DNA of 64,000 bases, from positions 825,701 to 889,700 of the forward strand of contig NZ_BMNK01000001.1 in the NCBI RefSeq assembly GCF_014646515.1, read 5' to 3'. Of the stretch, positions 15,555 to 24,710 are shown piece by piece. How positions within the stretch are numbered: the first letter of the stretch is position 1; each line of letters starts with the position of its first letter. The notes under the pieces are model-generated. The model ran no database searches, was not told where the DNA came from, and worked only from the letters and a program-made list of their open reading frames with translations. The position numbers and the translations under genes are program-made. The DNA comes from Nonomuraea glycinis (lineage in GTDB: Bacteria; Actinomycetota; Actinomycetes; Streptosporangiales; Streptosporangiaceae).

Positions 15555-16790
15555 ATGCCCGCACCCCCGCCCCCGGCGAGCAGGTTCCGCCTCATCCCGA
15601 TGGCAGCCCGCGACCCTCACGAACCGGGCCGGTCGGCCAGCATGCTCGAGCTGTTCTTCGACCTCGTCTTCGTCGTCGCAGTGAGCATCGCCTCCATCCA
15701 GCTCCACCACGCCCTGACCGAGGGGCACGTGCTCGACGGCCTGGTCACGTACGGTCTGGTGTTCTTCGGGATCTGGTGGGCCTGGATGAACTTCACCTGG
15801 TTCGCCACGTCCTTCGACACCGATGACTGGCTCTACCGGGTGCTGACCATCGTCCAGATGGCCGGCGTGCTCGTGCTCGCCGCCGGGATCGAGCCCGCCT
15901 TCACCGACGCGGACTACACTCTGCCGATCCTCAGCTACGTGGTCATGCGCCTGGCCATGGTCGCCCAGTGGCTGCGCGCTTCACGCTCTGACGCGTCCAT
16001 CCGCCGCACCGCCCAGGTCTACGCCGGGGGTATCGCGGCGGTCCAGGTCCTCTGGCTCCTGCAGCTCACGCTGCCCGACGTACTGGGCAGGATCACGCTG
16101 GTCCTGCTCATCGTCGTCGAGATCGCGATCCCGGTCATCGCCCAGAGACGCGGCACCACTCCGTGGCACCCGCATCACATCACCGAGCGCTACGGCCTTT
16201 TCACGCTCATCCTGCTCGGCGAGAGCCTGCTCGCCTCCTCCAACGCGATCATCGAGGCCGTCCACGACACCGATGCCCTCGGGCCGCTGATCTCGATCGC
16301 CGCGCTCACGTTCGTCGTGACCGCCGCCCTGTGGTGGATCTACTTCTGGCCGCCCCACCACCGGTCCATCACCAGCTTCCGTGAATCGCTGCGTTACGGC
16401 TACGTCCACTACTTCGTGTTCGCCGCCGCCGGCGCGTTTTCCGCGGGCATCGAGGTCCAGATCGACGTTCTGACCGGGCACAGCGAGCTCAGCGACCTGG
16501 CCGCCTCCTTCGCCGTGACCATACCGATCGCGGTCTTCCTGGCAGGCATCTGGTGGATCGCGATCCGAGACCACGCCGACCCGCTCGTCAACGCCGTCGT
16601 CCCGCTGGCGGCGGTCCTGGTCTTGGGTGATCCGTTGATCCCCGTCCCCGTCACCCTGACCGCCGTGATCCTCGTGCTCGTGATCGTTGTCCTGGTCCTG
16701 CACCCACCCGTGAGCTCACCGACCCCACCACTGCCAGATGCGACAGGCGCGCAGCCTCGCCCGACTATCGGACGGCGATCGCGACGCTGA
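15555..16790 (+). CDS. LtrA-family membrane protein
   Basis: The product is a 411-residue protein with about eleven membrane helices. MLELFFDLVFVVAVS near residue 30 and ERYGLFTLILLGESLLA in the middle are the hallmark sequences of the low-temperature-requirement A family. GACAGGAAGGA lies before the start region. The biochemical role of the family is unknown; it was first linked to growth at low temperature in Listeria. Confidence 0.9.
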   Translation: MPAPPPPASRFRLIPMAARDPHEPGRSASMLELFFDLVFVVAVSIASIQLHHALTEGHVLDGLVTYGLVFFGIWWAWMNFTWFATSFDTDDWLYRVLTIVQMAGVLVLAAGIEPAFTDADYTLPILSYVVMRLAMVAQWLRASRSDASIRRTAQVYAGGIAAVQVLWLLQLTLPDVLGRITLVLLIVVEIAIPVIAQRRGTTPWHPHHITERYGLFTLILLGESLLASSNAIIEAVHDTDALGPLISIAALTFVVTAALWWIYFWPPHHRSITSFRESLRYGYVHYFVFAAAGAFSAGIEVQIDVLTGHSELSDLAASFAVTIPIAVFLAGIWWIAIRDHADPLVNAVVPLAAVLVLGDPLIPVPVTLTAVILVLVIVVLVLHPPVSSPTPPLPDATGAQPRPTIGRRSRR

Positions 16791-16960
16791 CGGCGGCTGC
16801 CGCGCTGGAGGCGGCGATGTCCTGGACGGGCTCGCCGTTGCCAGAGCCCTGCCGGACACCACCCTGGCGCCGCATGACGAAGAAGTAGTTCTCCGGGCCG
16901 GCACCGTCCTCCACCTGCCGTGGCCACAGGGCGATACGGCAAGTATCCGCCTCGGGTGAT

Positions 16961-17959
16961 TCAGCGGGCTCCAGCGCCGCCTGTGTGGGCGGTGGGTATG
17001 GAGTCCTGGCCAGACGCGCGCATGGGGGTGACTGCCGGCCCGTCGCGGCCGGTGCGGTACCAGACCGCCGCGGTGATGACCGCCAGCAGAACGACCGGGA
17101 TCAGGTGGACGACGGACCCGACACCGGACGAGCGGTCCGTCGAGGCGCCGAGGTCAGCGTGCAGCACCAGCGCCAGCAGGAGCCCGAAGACATTGTTGGC
17201 GGCGTGCAGGACGACTGCGGTCTCGATGCCGCCGGTGCGCCACGTGATGAGCGCGAACGCTACGCCGACAGCCAGGAACTGGAGGTTCAGCCAGACGTCG
17301 GTGGACAGGTGGATCGTGGCGAACAGGACGGCGGAGACGATGACGCCCAGGGTGAGAGCGGATCGCGGTCCGCGGCCCCAGCTCCCGGCGACCCGGAAGA
17401 TCAGCCCCCGGTAGCCGTACTCCTCGCCCGCGCTCTGCAGCGGAACGATGACGATCGTGACCGCGAACATGAACAACAGGTCGGCGACCGCCCAGCTCCC
17501 TGCCGGGGATGGCTCCAGGGCGGCGAGAACCGCCATGTAGATCGCCCAGATCGGGGCGAGGAAGAGGATCGCGCGGCCGAGGACCGCGGGTCGGAACGCC
17601 CCGACGACGGAGTGGAGCGAACCGCCCTTGACGCCGTACAACCAGCGCTGCAGGAGCATGCTCCAGGGGATCAGCAGCGCGGTGGAGGCGAAGGTGGTGG
17701 CCATCGTGACCGGTGTGAACTCCGTACCGCCCGTCACGACGCTGTCCCGCCCGAGCAGGAGGTCGATCTGACCCCCGAGCTGGGCGAAGGCAGCGCCGAA
17801 GCCCACCAGGCCGGCGTTCAGCAGCACGATCGCGAGGATGCCGCGGCCGATGCGGCGCTTCTGCCCCGCGAGCACCCGGTGATACGGCGCGCCTTCAGGG
17901 ACCGATCTGGGCTGACCCCCCGAGCCGCCGGCGGACGAGGTCTCGGACAGGTGGGGCAT
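16961..17959 (-). CDS. CPBP-family intramembrane metalloprotease
   Basis: The 332-residue protein starts at ATG 17959 and has eight predicted helices after a polar Gly/Ser-rich tail. The CPBP motifs are SAGEEYGYRG, FATIHLSTD and LHAANNVFGLL. It differs clearly from the other CPBP protein encoded at 9831. It is followed upstream, in the same direction, by a small multidrug-export-type membrane protein. The substrate is unknown. Confidence 0.87.
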   Translation of the reverse strand: MPHLSETSSAGGSGGQPRSVPEGAPYHRVLAGQKRRIGRGILAIVLLNAGLVGFGAAFAQLGGQIDLLLGRDSVVTGGTEFTPVTMATTFASTALLIPWSMLLQRWLYGVKGGSLHSVVGAFRPAVLGRAILFLAPIWAIYMAVLAALEPSPAGSWAVADLLFMFAVTIVIVPLQSAGEEYGYRGLIFRVAGSWGRGPRSALTLGVIVSAVLFATIHLSTDVWLNLQFLAVGVAFALITWRTGGIETAVVLHAANNVFGLLLALVLHADLGASTDRSSGVGSVVHLIPVVLLAVITAAVWYRTGRDGPAVTPMRASGQDSIPTAHTGGAGAR

Positions 17960-18054
17960 GGGGTTTCTCCTCGAGAAGGCGTGCGTCAACAGGGTGTGCG
18001 CGGGGCAGGAACGTCTGCTGGATCGAGCGATACGGCGCCGAACAGAGCGGGTTC

Positions 18055-18612
18055 TCAGCCGACGGCGTTCATGACGCCACTCGCGATCAGCGCGGTGAGC
18101 GTGGTCCAGGCGATGATCGCGAGTGCCTGCCAGATCAGGATGCGGGTCTTGCCGACGCTGGAGGCGGCGAGCATGGTGGCCGTGAAGTGCGTGGGCAGCA
18201 GCAGGGGTCCGAGCAGGCTGACGCCCGGTACGCCGTAGCGCTCGTAGGCGTGCTGGAACTTCGCGCGGCGCGCGGCCCGGCGAGAGCCGCCGGAGCGTTC
18301 GGCCGGCGCCGCGGCCAGGGCGGAGTCGCTGCCGGCCGGCATGCCGTCGCGCGCCAGGACCTTTTCGCGGCGGCGGGTCACGACGGCGTCGCGCGCACCG
18401 GAGCTGAGCAGCACGAGTACGGTCACGATGAGGAAGTTGCCGGCCATCGCGGCGATCGCGGCGACGACCGGCGGGATGCCGCCGATGATGCCGATCACGA
18501 CGCTGCCCTCGCCCTCGATGAAGGGGATGGCGCCCGCGGCCGCGACGATGAGCGGCTGGACGACGTCCGGCACCAGCCCGACGAGGTCCTGGAGGGTGTC
18601 GATGAAGCTCAT
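18055..18612 (-). CDS. Small multidrug export-like membrane protein
   Basis: The protein has 185 residues with start ATG 18612. It contains several helices and the pattern IPFIEGEGSVVIGIIGGIPP then AAMAGNFLIVTVL, ending with YGVPGVSLLGPLLLPTHFTA. This fits the Sm_multidrug_ex (PF06695-like) family, whose transport role is poorly proven. A charged cytosolic loop of about 40 residues sits in the middle. It is divergent from the sensor kinase gene across a palindrome, so it may be a target of that two-component system. Confidence 0.7.
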   Translation of the reverse strand: MSFIDTLQDLVGLVPDVVQPLIVAAAGAIPFIEGEGSVVIGIIGGIPPVVAAIAAMAGNFLIVTVLVLLSSGARDAVVTRRREKVLARDGMPAGSDSALAAAPAERSGGSRRAARRAKFQHAYERYGVPGVSLLGPLLLPTHFTATMLAASSVGKTRILIWQALAIIAWTTLTALIASGVMNAVG

Positions 18613-18736
18613 GGGGTGCTCCTGTCGGTGTGGGCGCCGGGGTTGTCCCCCCGTCCTGACTCCAGTCCACCGCTCGGGAACGCAGCTCAGAAGTGCCTCG
18701 CTGTCACCGCCTTCCGGGACCTTCGCACGCCGCATC

Positions 18737-18752
18737 CATGACATGTGTCATG
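18737..18752. promoter_or_regulatory. Palindrome in the sensor-kinase promoter
   Basis: CATGACA and TGTCATG are perfect inverted halves around a two-base spacer, ending 16 bp before the kinase ATG and in the gap to the divergent membrane-protein gene. A NarL-type response regulator site is the natural guess. Confidence 0.55.
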
Positions 18753-18768
18753 CCGGTAGCCTGGGCGA

Positions 18769-20001
18769 ATGAGCAGCCCGCCCGGGGGCGCTGCCGCCGT
18801 ATCGGCGGCAGCGGAAGCCCGCACCGCGCTACGGCTCACCCGGAGCATCAGCGCGACCTGGTGGTATGTCGCACTGGCGGTCGTGCTCTTCGAGCCGGTC
18901 GTCGTCCTGCTCCTGGTGACCGCCCTCGTCGAGGGCGGGTTCGGCAACCTCACGGCCGCGGCCGTCGGCGTCGGCGGGCTGCTGTGGTGGCTCGCGACGC
19001 TGCGTCCGCTGCTCGACTACCGGCATCGGACGGTTGACACGCCGCTGGTGAACTGGCGGCGCCACCTCGCGCCGCTCCTGATCGCGGCGGCCTACGGTCT
19101 CGCGGCCGGGCTCGTCACCGGCGTCTGGGTGGTGGGCGTACTGCCCGTGATCCAGGTGATCGTGCTGCTGAACTGGCCGCAGGGGGTACGCCTTCGCGTG
19201 GTGCTGGCGGCGACCGCCCTGCTCGTCGCGCTGGCAGTGATCGACGTCCGCCTCACCCTTGGACTGAGCGCCGACCCGAACTGGTTCCAGCTGATCGCCC
19301 TGTCCGTATTCCTTCCGGCCATGACCGTCTCCTCGCTGTGGTGGTGGGACGTGCTCGTCACCCTCGACCGGGCCCGGGCCTCGGAGGCGAAGCTCGCCGC
19401 GACCCAGGAGCGGCTACGGCTGGCGACCGACGTCCACGACCTGCAGGGGCACCACCTCCAGGTCATCGCCCTCCAGCTCGAGCTCGCTGAACGACTCATG
19501 CCCCGCGACCCCGAAGCGGGCATGGACCAGCTACGCGCCGCGCGCGCCAGCGTCGACGACGCACGGCAGGGCACCCGCGACCTGGCCACCCGGTTCCGCG
19601 CCGTCCCGCTGAGCGACGAGCTCGCCAACGCCGTCGACCTGCTGCGCGCCGCGGGCACGCAAGCCGAAGCCGTCGTCGATCCGGACGCGTCGCTGGCGCC
19701 GGCGTCCGCCCTCGGGCCCGTCATCCGGGAGACCACGACGAACGTGCTGCGCCACGGCGGCGGCCGGTGGGTCCGCCTGTCCCTCACCCGCGCGGACCGG
19801 TCGTGGCGCTACGAGATCTCCAACGACGTCGCCGGCAGCGCACCGGAGAGCACGGGCGACGGTTCCGGCCTGGAAGGACTCGCGCGACGCGCGGCCGAGG
19901 CAGGCGGAGACCTCGAAGCACGGCGCGAGGACGAGACCTTCACCGTGGTCGTCACGGTCCCCGCCGAAGAAGTCCCCGCCGAAGGAAAGGTTGCCGGATG
20001 A
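18769..20001 (+). CDS. NarL-type sensor histidine kinase
   Basis: The product, 410 residues, has about six N-terminal membrane helices (to about residue 200), a HisKA_3 segment ATDVHDLQGHHLQVIALQLE with the phospho-accepting His near 223, and an ATPase domain with ETTTNVLRHGGG (N box) and GDGSGLEGLARRA (G box). It resembles the DesK-like class that senses membrane or cell-envelope state. It overlaps the response-regulator gene by four bases (ATGA), so the two are a pair. Confidence 0.92.
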   Translation: MSSPPGGAAAVSAAAEARTALRLTRSISATWWYVALAVVLFEPVVVLLLVTALVEGGFGNLTAAAVGVGGLLWWLATLRPLLDYRHRTVDTPLVNWRRHLAPLLIAAAYGLAAGLVTGVWVVGVLPVIQVIVLLNWPQGVRLRVVLAATALLVALAVIDVRLTLGLSADPNWFQLIALSVFLPAMTVSSLWWWDVLVTLDRARASEAKLAATQERLRLATDVHDLQGHHLQVIALQLELAERLMPRDPEAGMDQLRAARASVDDARQGTRDLATRFRAVPLSDELANAVDLLRAAGTQAEAVVDPDASLAPASALGPVIRETTTNVLRHGGGRWVRLSLTRADRSWRYEISNDVAGSAPESTGDGSGLEGLARRAAEAGGDLEARREDETFTVVVTVPAEEVPAEGKVAG

Positions 20002-20600
20002 TCCGCGTGCTGCTCGCCGACGACGAGGGCATGATCCGCTCCGCACTGGCCGCGCTGTTGCGCCTGGAACCGGACATCGACGTCGTCGCCGAGTGCGCCG
20101 ACGGCGCCGAAGCGGTCACCACCGCCGAACGCCTCAAGCCCGACGTCTGCCTGCTCGATCTCGAGATGCCGCACCTGGACGGCGTCCAGGTCACCGAGAA
20201 GCTCAACCGCACCCTGGCCACCCGGTGCGTGATCGTCACCCGCCACGCCCGGCCCGGCGTCCTGCGCCGAGCACTGGCCTCCGGAGCCGCCGGGTTCCTG
20301 CCCAAGTCCCGCTCCGCCGACGAGGTCGCGGCCGTCATCCGCCGCGTCGCCGCCGGCGGTCGGTACGTCGACCCCGAGATCGCCGCCGACGCGCTGAGCG
20401 ACGAACGCTCACCACTGACCGACCGCGAGCTCGACGTTCTGCGCGCCGCCCGGCACGGCCAGACCACCGGACAGATCGCCCGCACCCTCTCCCTCGCCCC
20501 CGGCACCGTCCGCAACCACATCTCCACTGTGCTGGGCAAGCTCGCCGTCGGCACCCGCCAGCAGGCCGTACTTCTCGCGGAAGAGCGCGGCTGGATCTGA
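19998..20600 (+). CDS. LuxR/NarL-type response regulator
   Basis: The 200-residue protein has a receiver domain (LLADDEGMIRSALAALL, phospho-acceptor Asp near 54 in CLLDLEMPHLDG) and a C-terminal LuxR helix-turn-helix (LTDRELDVLRAARHGQTTGQ, then APGTVRNHISTVLGKL). The usual switch threonine position carries VTRHARPG. It is coupled to the preceding kinase. Targets may include the divergent membrane-protein gene and its own operon. Confidence 0.93.
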   Translation: MIRVLLADDEGMIRSALAALLRLEPDIDVVAECADGAEAVTTAERLKPDVCLLDLEMPHLDGVQVTEKLNRTLATRCVIVTRHARPGVLRRALASGAAGFLPKSRSADEVAAVIRRVAAGGRYVDPEIAADALSDERSPLTDRELDVLRAARHGQTTGQIARTLSLAPGTVRNHISTVLGKLAVGTRQQAVLLAEERGWI

Positions 20601-20639
20601 TCGGCGCCAGGGGAAGATCGCAGGGCAGAGGGCGAGTTG

Positions 20640-20741
20640 CCGATGGGCAGCGCGCGGAGCCGGTTTCGGCAGCAGGAGCGCGCCGGCTCCGGCCGTGCCG
20701 AGCTTCATCAGCTGCCTTCGCGTCAGGTGGTTCTCGGACAT
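20640..20741 (-). pseudogene. N-terminal Tat-signal remnant after the sugar ABC operon
   Basis: From ATG 20741 (or 20753) the frame encodes a twin-arginine-style leader, SENHLTRRQLMKLGTAGAGA then LLLPKPAPRA, and then runs into the reverse strand of the response-regulator gene with no further sense. It is the first 34 codons of an exported enzyme that followed the permease gene. The rest has been lost at a junction near 20605-20640. Confidence 0.55.
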
Positions 20742-20773
20742 GGCTGTTGCCATCGTGAGGGTGCGGGAACGGG

Positions 20774-21796
20774 CTATTCCTGGACCTTGCCGCCGGTGAG
20801 GCGGGACAGCATGAGGGCGACGATGATGATCCCGCCGTTGAGGGCCTGGATCCACTGGGCGGGCACGCCGGCCAGGGTGAGGACGTTCTGGATCATGTAG
20901 AGGAGGAGGATGCCGGTGAACGCCCCGAACATCGTGCCCTTGCCGCCGTTGAGGCCGACGCCGCCGATCACGGCAGCGGCGAACACGGTGAAGATCGCGC
21001 CGTCGCCCTGCGCGGCCGCCACGGAGGCCAGGTGCCCCGACATCAGCAGGCCACCGAGCGCGGCCAGCACGCTGGCGCCCACCAGGGCAGTCCACAACAC
21101 TCGGTCGGTACGGATGCCGGCCGCCTTGGCCGCGTCCACGTTGCCGCCGATGGCGTACAGGGCGCGGCCGTACTTGGTGAAGCCCAGCAGCACGATGCCG
21201 GCGGCGAACAGCAGCAGGCAGAGCCAGATCGAGGCGGGCACGCCAAGCCACAGGGCCGAGCCGAGATAGAGCATCGACGCCGGCAGGTTGAAGAAGGTCT
21301 GGCCGCCGGAGATGCCGGTGAGCAGGCCGCGCAGCACGATCAGCATGCCGAGCGTGACGATGAAACCGTTGAGCCCGAACCGTACGATCAGCAGCGCGTT
21401 GACCACGCCGACGAGCGCGCCGGCAGCCAGGGTGATGGGGATCGACCAGGCGCCCGGCAGCAGGCCGAGCCCGGCGCCCGAACCGGCGGTCACGGTCAGC
21501 CAGGCCGCCACGCCCGGCGCGAGACCGAACGTCGACTCCAGTGACAGGTCCATCTTGCCGGCGACCAGCACGATGGTCTGGGCCAGGACCAGCAGCGAGA
21601 TCTCCGACATGGTCTGCAGGATGTTGATCAGGTTGTCGCCCTGCAGGAAGATCGGGTTGACGATCTGGCCGACGACGGCGATGGCGATGATCGCGGGGAT
21701 CAGCGCGAAGTCGCGCAGCCGGGCCAGCCGGATCCGTGGCCGTTCCCGCTCCGGGGCGGCGTTCTCGGTGGCGGGCGTGAGAGTTCTCTCAGGCAT
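20774..21796 (-). CDS. Sugar ABC transporter permease (RbsC type)
   Basis: The product, 340 residues from ATG 21796, has about ten helices and the ribose/xylose-type permease marks: GKMDLSLESTFGLAP, NGFIVTLGMLIVLRGL, and IGGVGLNGGKGTMFGAFTG near the end. The start overlaps the ATPase stop by eight bases. It forms, with the ATPase and binding-protein genes upstream, a CUT2-class importer for a sugar or sugar alcohol. Confidence 0.92.
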   Translation of the reverse strand: MPERTLTPATENAAPERERPRIRLARLRDFALIPAIIAIAVVGQIVNPIFLQGDNLINILQTMSEISLLVLAQTIVLVAGKMDLSLESTFGLAPGVAAWLTVTAGSGAGLGLLPGAWSIPITLAAGALVGVVNALLIVRFGLNGFIVTLGMLIVLRGLLTGISGGQTFFNLPASMLYLGSALWLGVPASIWLCLLLFAAGIVLLGFTKYGRALYAIGGNVDAAKAAGIRTDRVLWTALVGASVLAALGGLLMSGHLASVAAAQGDGAIFTVFAAAVIGGVGLNGGKGTMFGAFTGILLLYMIQNVLTLAGVPAQWIQALNGGIIIVALMLSRLTGGKVQE

Positions 21797-23288
21797 CGAG
21801 CCGGACTCCTTCCATGGCCGCCACCACGTCGTGGTCGTGCCATCCGGCGGCCATCTCGGCGACGACACGGCCCTGGAACATCACCAGCAGCCGGTCGCAC
21901 AGACGCAGGTCGTCGAGTTCGTCGGAGGCGATCAGCACTCCGGTCCCCTTGGCGGCCGTCTCCTCGACCTTGCCGAGCAGGAACTCCTTGGACTTCACGT
22001 CCACCCCGGCGGTGGGGGTGATCAGCACGAGCAGCCGGGGGTCGGAGGCCAGCGCCCTGGCCATGACGACCTTCTGCTGGTTGCCGCCGGACAGGCCCAT
22101 CACGGGGAGGCCGGGGCCGGGGGTCTTGATCGCCAGGTTGGCGATCAGATTTCGGGCCAGCCGGTCGCGCCGCCGGCCGCTGATCAGGCCGGCCTCGCCG
22201 AGTTGGTCGGGGACGGTCATGGTGGCGTTGTCGGCGATCGACATCATCGGGACGAACCCCTGGTGGTGGCGGTCGCGGGGGACGAAGCCGACACCTGCGG
22301 CGAGCGCGTCGGGCACGCTGCCGGGACGGGGAACGCGCCCGGCGACCTCGATCGTGCCCGCATCGGCCGCGCGCAACCCGGCGACGGTCTCGGCCAGCTC
22401 GGTCCTGCCGCTGCCGGCCGCGCCCGCCAGGCCGACGATCTCGCCGTCGCGGATCTGGAAGTCGATCTCCCGGTAGGCGTCGCCGTACGTCAGACCGCGC
22501 ACGCCGAGCACCACGCCACCGCCGGAGGGCACGGCCGTCCGGGAGGAGGTCTCGGCCAGGCCGGCGGCCTCTCCTGCCATCGCCGCCACCAGCTCCGCGT
22601 GCGGCAGGTCGGCCACGGTGGTGGTCAGGATGTGCCGGGCGTCGCGGAAGACCGTGACCGTGTCGCAGATCTCGTAGGTCTCCTGCAGGTGGTGGCTGAT
22701 GAACAGGAAGGTGACCCCCTGTTCCTGCAGGGTGCGGATCCGCGCGAACAGCCGGGCGATGGCGGCGGCGTCGAGCTGGGCGGTCGGCTCGTCGAGGATG
22801 ATGAATCGGGCGCCGAAGGACAGCGCCCGGGCGATCTCCACGAACTGCCGCTGCTCGACGTCCAGTTCGCCGGCCGGCAGGCGCACGTCGACGTCCACCG
22901 ACCAGGTGGCGAGCAACTCGGCCGCCTTGCGCCGCAGGAGACCCCAGCGGATCAGCCCGAACCGGTTCAGGTCGTGGCGGTGCAGGTAGAGGTTCTCCGC
23001 CACGGTCAGCTCGGGGATGATCGTGGACTTCTGGTAGACGCAGGCCACCCGCTGCCGCCAGGCGTTACGGTCGGCCAGGCGCGGGGCGGGCTCGCCGCCG
23101 AAGCGCACCTCGCCCTCGTCGGGAGCCTGGAGCCCGGTGAGGATCGAGACCAGGGTGGACTTCCCGGCTCCGTTGCGGCCGACCAGCGCGTGGGTCTGGC
23201 CGGTCATGACGCGGATCCCGGCACGGTCCAGCGCGACGGTCTCGCCGTATCTCTTGGTGACACCCACCGCCTCGACGAGGGGTGTCAC
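21789..23288 (-). CDS. Sugar ABC transporter ATPase with two nucleotide domains (RbsA/MglA type)
   Basis: The protein has about 499 residues from GTG 23288 (a TTG at 23306 is the alternative start). It holds two ATPase halves: the first with GRNGAGKST and LDEPTAQL, the second with a degenerate Walker A AGAAGSGRTELAE and signature LSGGNQQK, as usual in CUT2 importers. It sits between the binding-protein and permease genes with overlaps at both ends. Substrate is not readable from sequence. Confidence 0.93.
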   Translation of the reverse strand: MTPLVEAVGVTKRYGETVALDRAGIRVMTGQTHALVGRNGAGKSTLVSILTGLQAPDEGEVRFGGEPAPRLADRNAWRQRVACVYQKSTIIPELTVAENLYLHRHDLNRFGLIRWGLLRRKAAELLATWSVDVDVRLPAGELDVEQRQFVEIARALSFGARFIILDEPTAQLDAAAIARLFARIRTLQEQGVTFLFISHHLQETYEICDTVTVFRDARHILTTTVADLPHAELVAAMAGEAAGLAETSSRTAVPSGGGVVLGVRGLTYGDAYREIDFQIRDGEIVGLAGAAGSGRTELAETVAGLRAADAGTIEVAGRVPRPGSVPDALAAGVGFVPRDRHHQGFVPMMSIADNATMTVPDQLGEAGLISGRRRDRLARNLIANLAIKTPGPGLPVMGLSGGNQQKVVMARALASDPRLLVLITPTAGVDVKSKEFLLGKVEETAAKGTGVLIASDELDDLRLCDRLLVMFQGRVVAEMAAGWHDHDVVAAMEGVRLDA

Positions 23289-23295
23289 CGCCTGG

Positions 23296-24363
23296 TCAGC
23301 CGCCAAGGTTGTTGCCCCACAGCGAGGAGTCGCCCGGCTTGACGCTCGCCACGCCCGCGTAGGTGGCGCCGTCGGCGGTGACCAGGGGCGCGGAAAGCTG
23401 GTCCTCCAGCAGGCCGGGGCGCACCTGGATGATGGTGCTGTCGTGGTCGGTCGGGCCCGGCTTGAACGTCTTGCCGTCGATGGCGGCCTTGGTGTAATGC
23501 AGCGCGTACTTGGCGTACTGGTCGGCCGGCTGGGAGACGGTGGCGTCGATGTTGCCGGCGGCGATCTCCTTCAGCTCTTGGGGGATGCCGTCGTTGGAGA
23601 TGACGAAGACGTGCTTGGGATCGTCCGGCGGGACCAGGAGGCCGCGCTGCTGGAGCACCTGGAGGGTGCCCGACAGGGCGAAGCTCGACTGCATGTAGAC
23701 GCCCTTGATGTCGGGATTGGCGGTGAGCTGGGTCTGGAACTTCTGCGAGGCGACCGCGCCGTCCCAGTTCGTGGCCTCGCCGAACACGGTGATGCCGGGG
23801 TAGCTCGCCTTCATGCAGGTGTTGAACGCCTCCGTGCGGTCGCGGCCGTTGATGGAGGCCAGGTCGCCCTGGAGCATCACGACCTTGCCCTTGCCGGACA
23901 GCTTCTCGCCGAGGAACTTGCACGCCTTCTCGCCGTAGGCCCGATTGTCGGCGCGTACCACCATGTAGGCGTCGCCCTGCTCGGGACGGGTGTCGACCAT
24001 GACGACGGGGATCTTCTTGGTGTTGAGCTGCTGGAGGGTGGGTGCCACGGCGGCGGTGTCCTGCGGCGCCAGCACGACGCCCTTGACGCCTTGGCTGATG
24101 AGGCTCTGGACGTTGGCGGTGAGCTTGGAGATGTCGTTCTGGGAGTTGGAGGTCTTCAGCTCCAGGCCGTTCTCGGCGCCGAACTGGGGGACGTACTTGA
24201 TGAAGGAGTTCCAGAAGTCGGTGTCCGAGCGGGGGTAGTCCACCCCGACGACCGGCTTGCCGCCTCCGGAGGCGGCCGTGCCGCCGCCTGCGCCGCTCCC
24301 GCAGGCGGTGGCCAGGCCGGCTGACAGGACGACGGCCGTCCCTAAGGCGAGTCCTCGTCTCAT
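23296..24363 (-). CDS. Sugar-binding lipoprotein of a CUT2 ABC importer
   Basis: The 355-residue protein starts at ATG 24363 after AAAGGAAC. A lipoprotein signal ends in LATACGS, with Cys as the anchor. The mature part is a periplasmic-binding-protein type 1 fold: VVGVDYPRSDTDFWNSF, SQGVKGVVLAPQDTAAVAP, and VFVISNDGIPQELKEIAAG are typical of ribose/galactose-like binding proteins. It is the first gene of the operon, and a 14-bp box shared with the divergent GntR promoter lies about 130 bp upstream. Confidence 0.92.
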   Translation of the reverse strand: MRRGLALGTAVVLSAGLATACGSGAGGGTAASGGGKPVVGVDYPRSDTDFWNSFIKYVPQFGAENGLELKTSNSQNDISKLTANVQSLISQGVKGVVLAPQDTAAVAPTLQQLNTKKIPVVMVDTRPEQGDAYMVVRADNRAYGEKACKFLGEKLSGKGKVVMLQGDLASINGRDRTEAFNTCMKASYPGITVFGEATNWDGAVASQKFQTQLTANPDIKGVYMQSSFALSGTLQVLQQRGLLVPPDDPKHVFVISNDGIPQELKEIAAGNIDATVSQPADQYAKYALHYTKAAIDGKTFKPGPTDHDSTIIQVRPGLLEDQLSAPLVTADGATYAGVASVKPGDSSLWGNNLGG

Positions 24364-24494
24364 GACTGTTCCTTTGTCGTGGGCCTCGACGGCGGTGATC
24401 AGCTCGGCCACGATGGCCCGCCTCGGTGATGCCTGCGCACGAAGGGGTTCCTCCATGGGATGTTGCTGGGCGGTGAAGGAGTCTTCACCGCATT

Positions 24495-24508
24495 AACATG
24501 GGATGTCT
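24495..24508. promoter_or_regulatory. GntR box near the sugar ABC promoter
   Basis: AACATGGGATGTCT recurs with one change (AACATAGGATGTCT) at 24635-24648, in front of the GntR gene. One copy for each divergent promoter suggests a shared regulator site. Confidence 0.55.
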
Positions 24509-24634
24509 TTGTAACCTGGCAGGGGTGGCGTGTCTAGACCTCCTGGGAAATTCCAGGAATATGGCGAAAAAGCCGCCTCATCTAACGACAGAGACAGCCC
24601 ATGTCTGTGTCCCGCCTAGCCCACCCCTCCCTCA

Positions 24635-24648
24635 AACATAGGATGTCT
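24635..24648. promoter_or_regulatory. GntR box in front of the regulator gene
   Basis: AACATAGGATGTCT, the second copy of the box at 24495, followed at once by GTTATGTT, which is a near mirror of AACATAG. It is about 60 bp before the GntR start. Confidence 0.55.
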
Positions 24649-24710
24649 GTTATGTTTCCCAGCGTGACGCGCGTCCCGATCGAGCGACCCCGCGCCCGGA
24701 GGTCGCCCGC

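Noticed and set aside
21288..23342. 684-codon open frame on the + strand
   Set aside because: It is antisense to the sugar ABC permease and ATPase genes, which carry all family motifs; its residue mix (His, Gly, Asp, Val) is that of a high-GC shadow frame.
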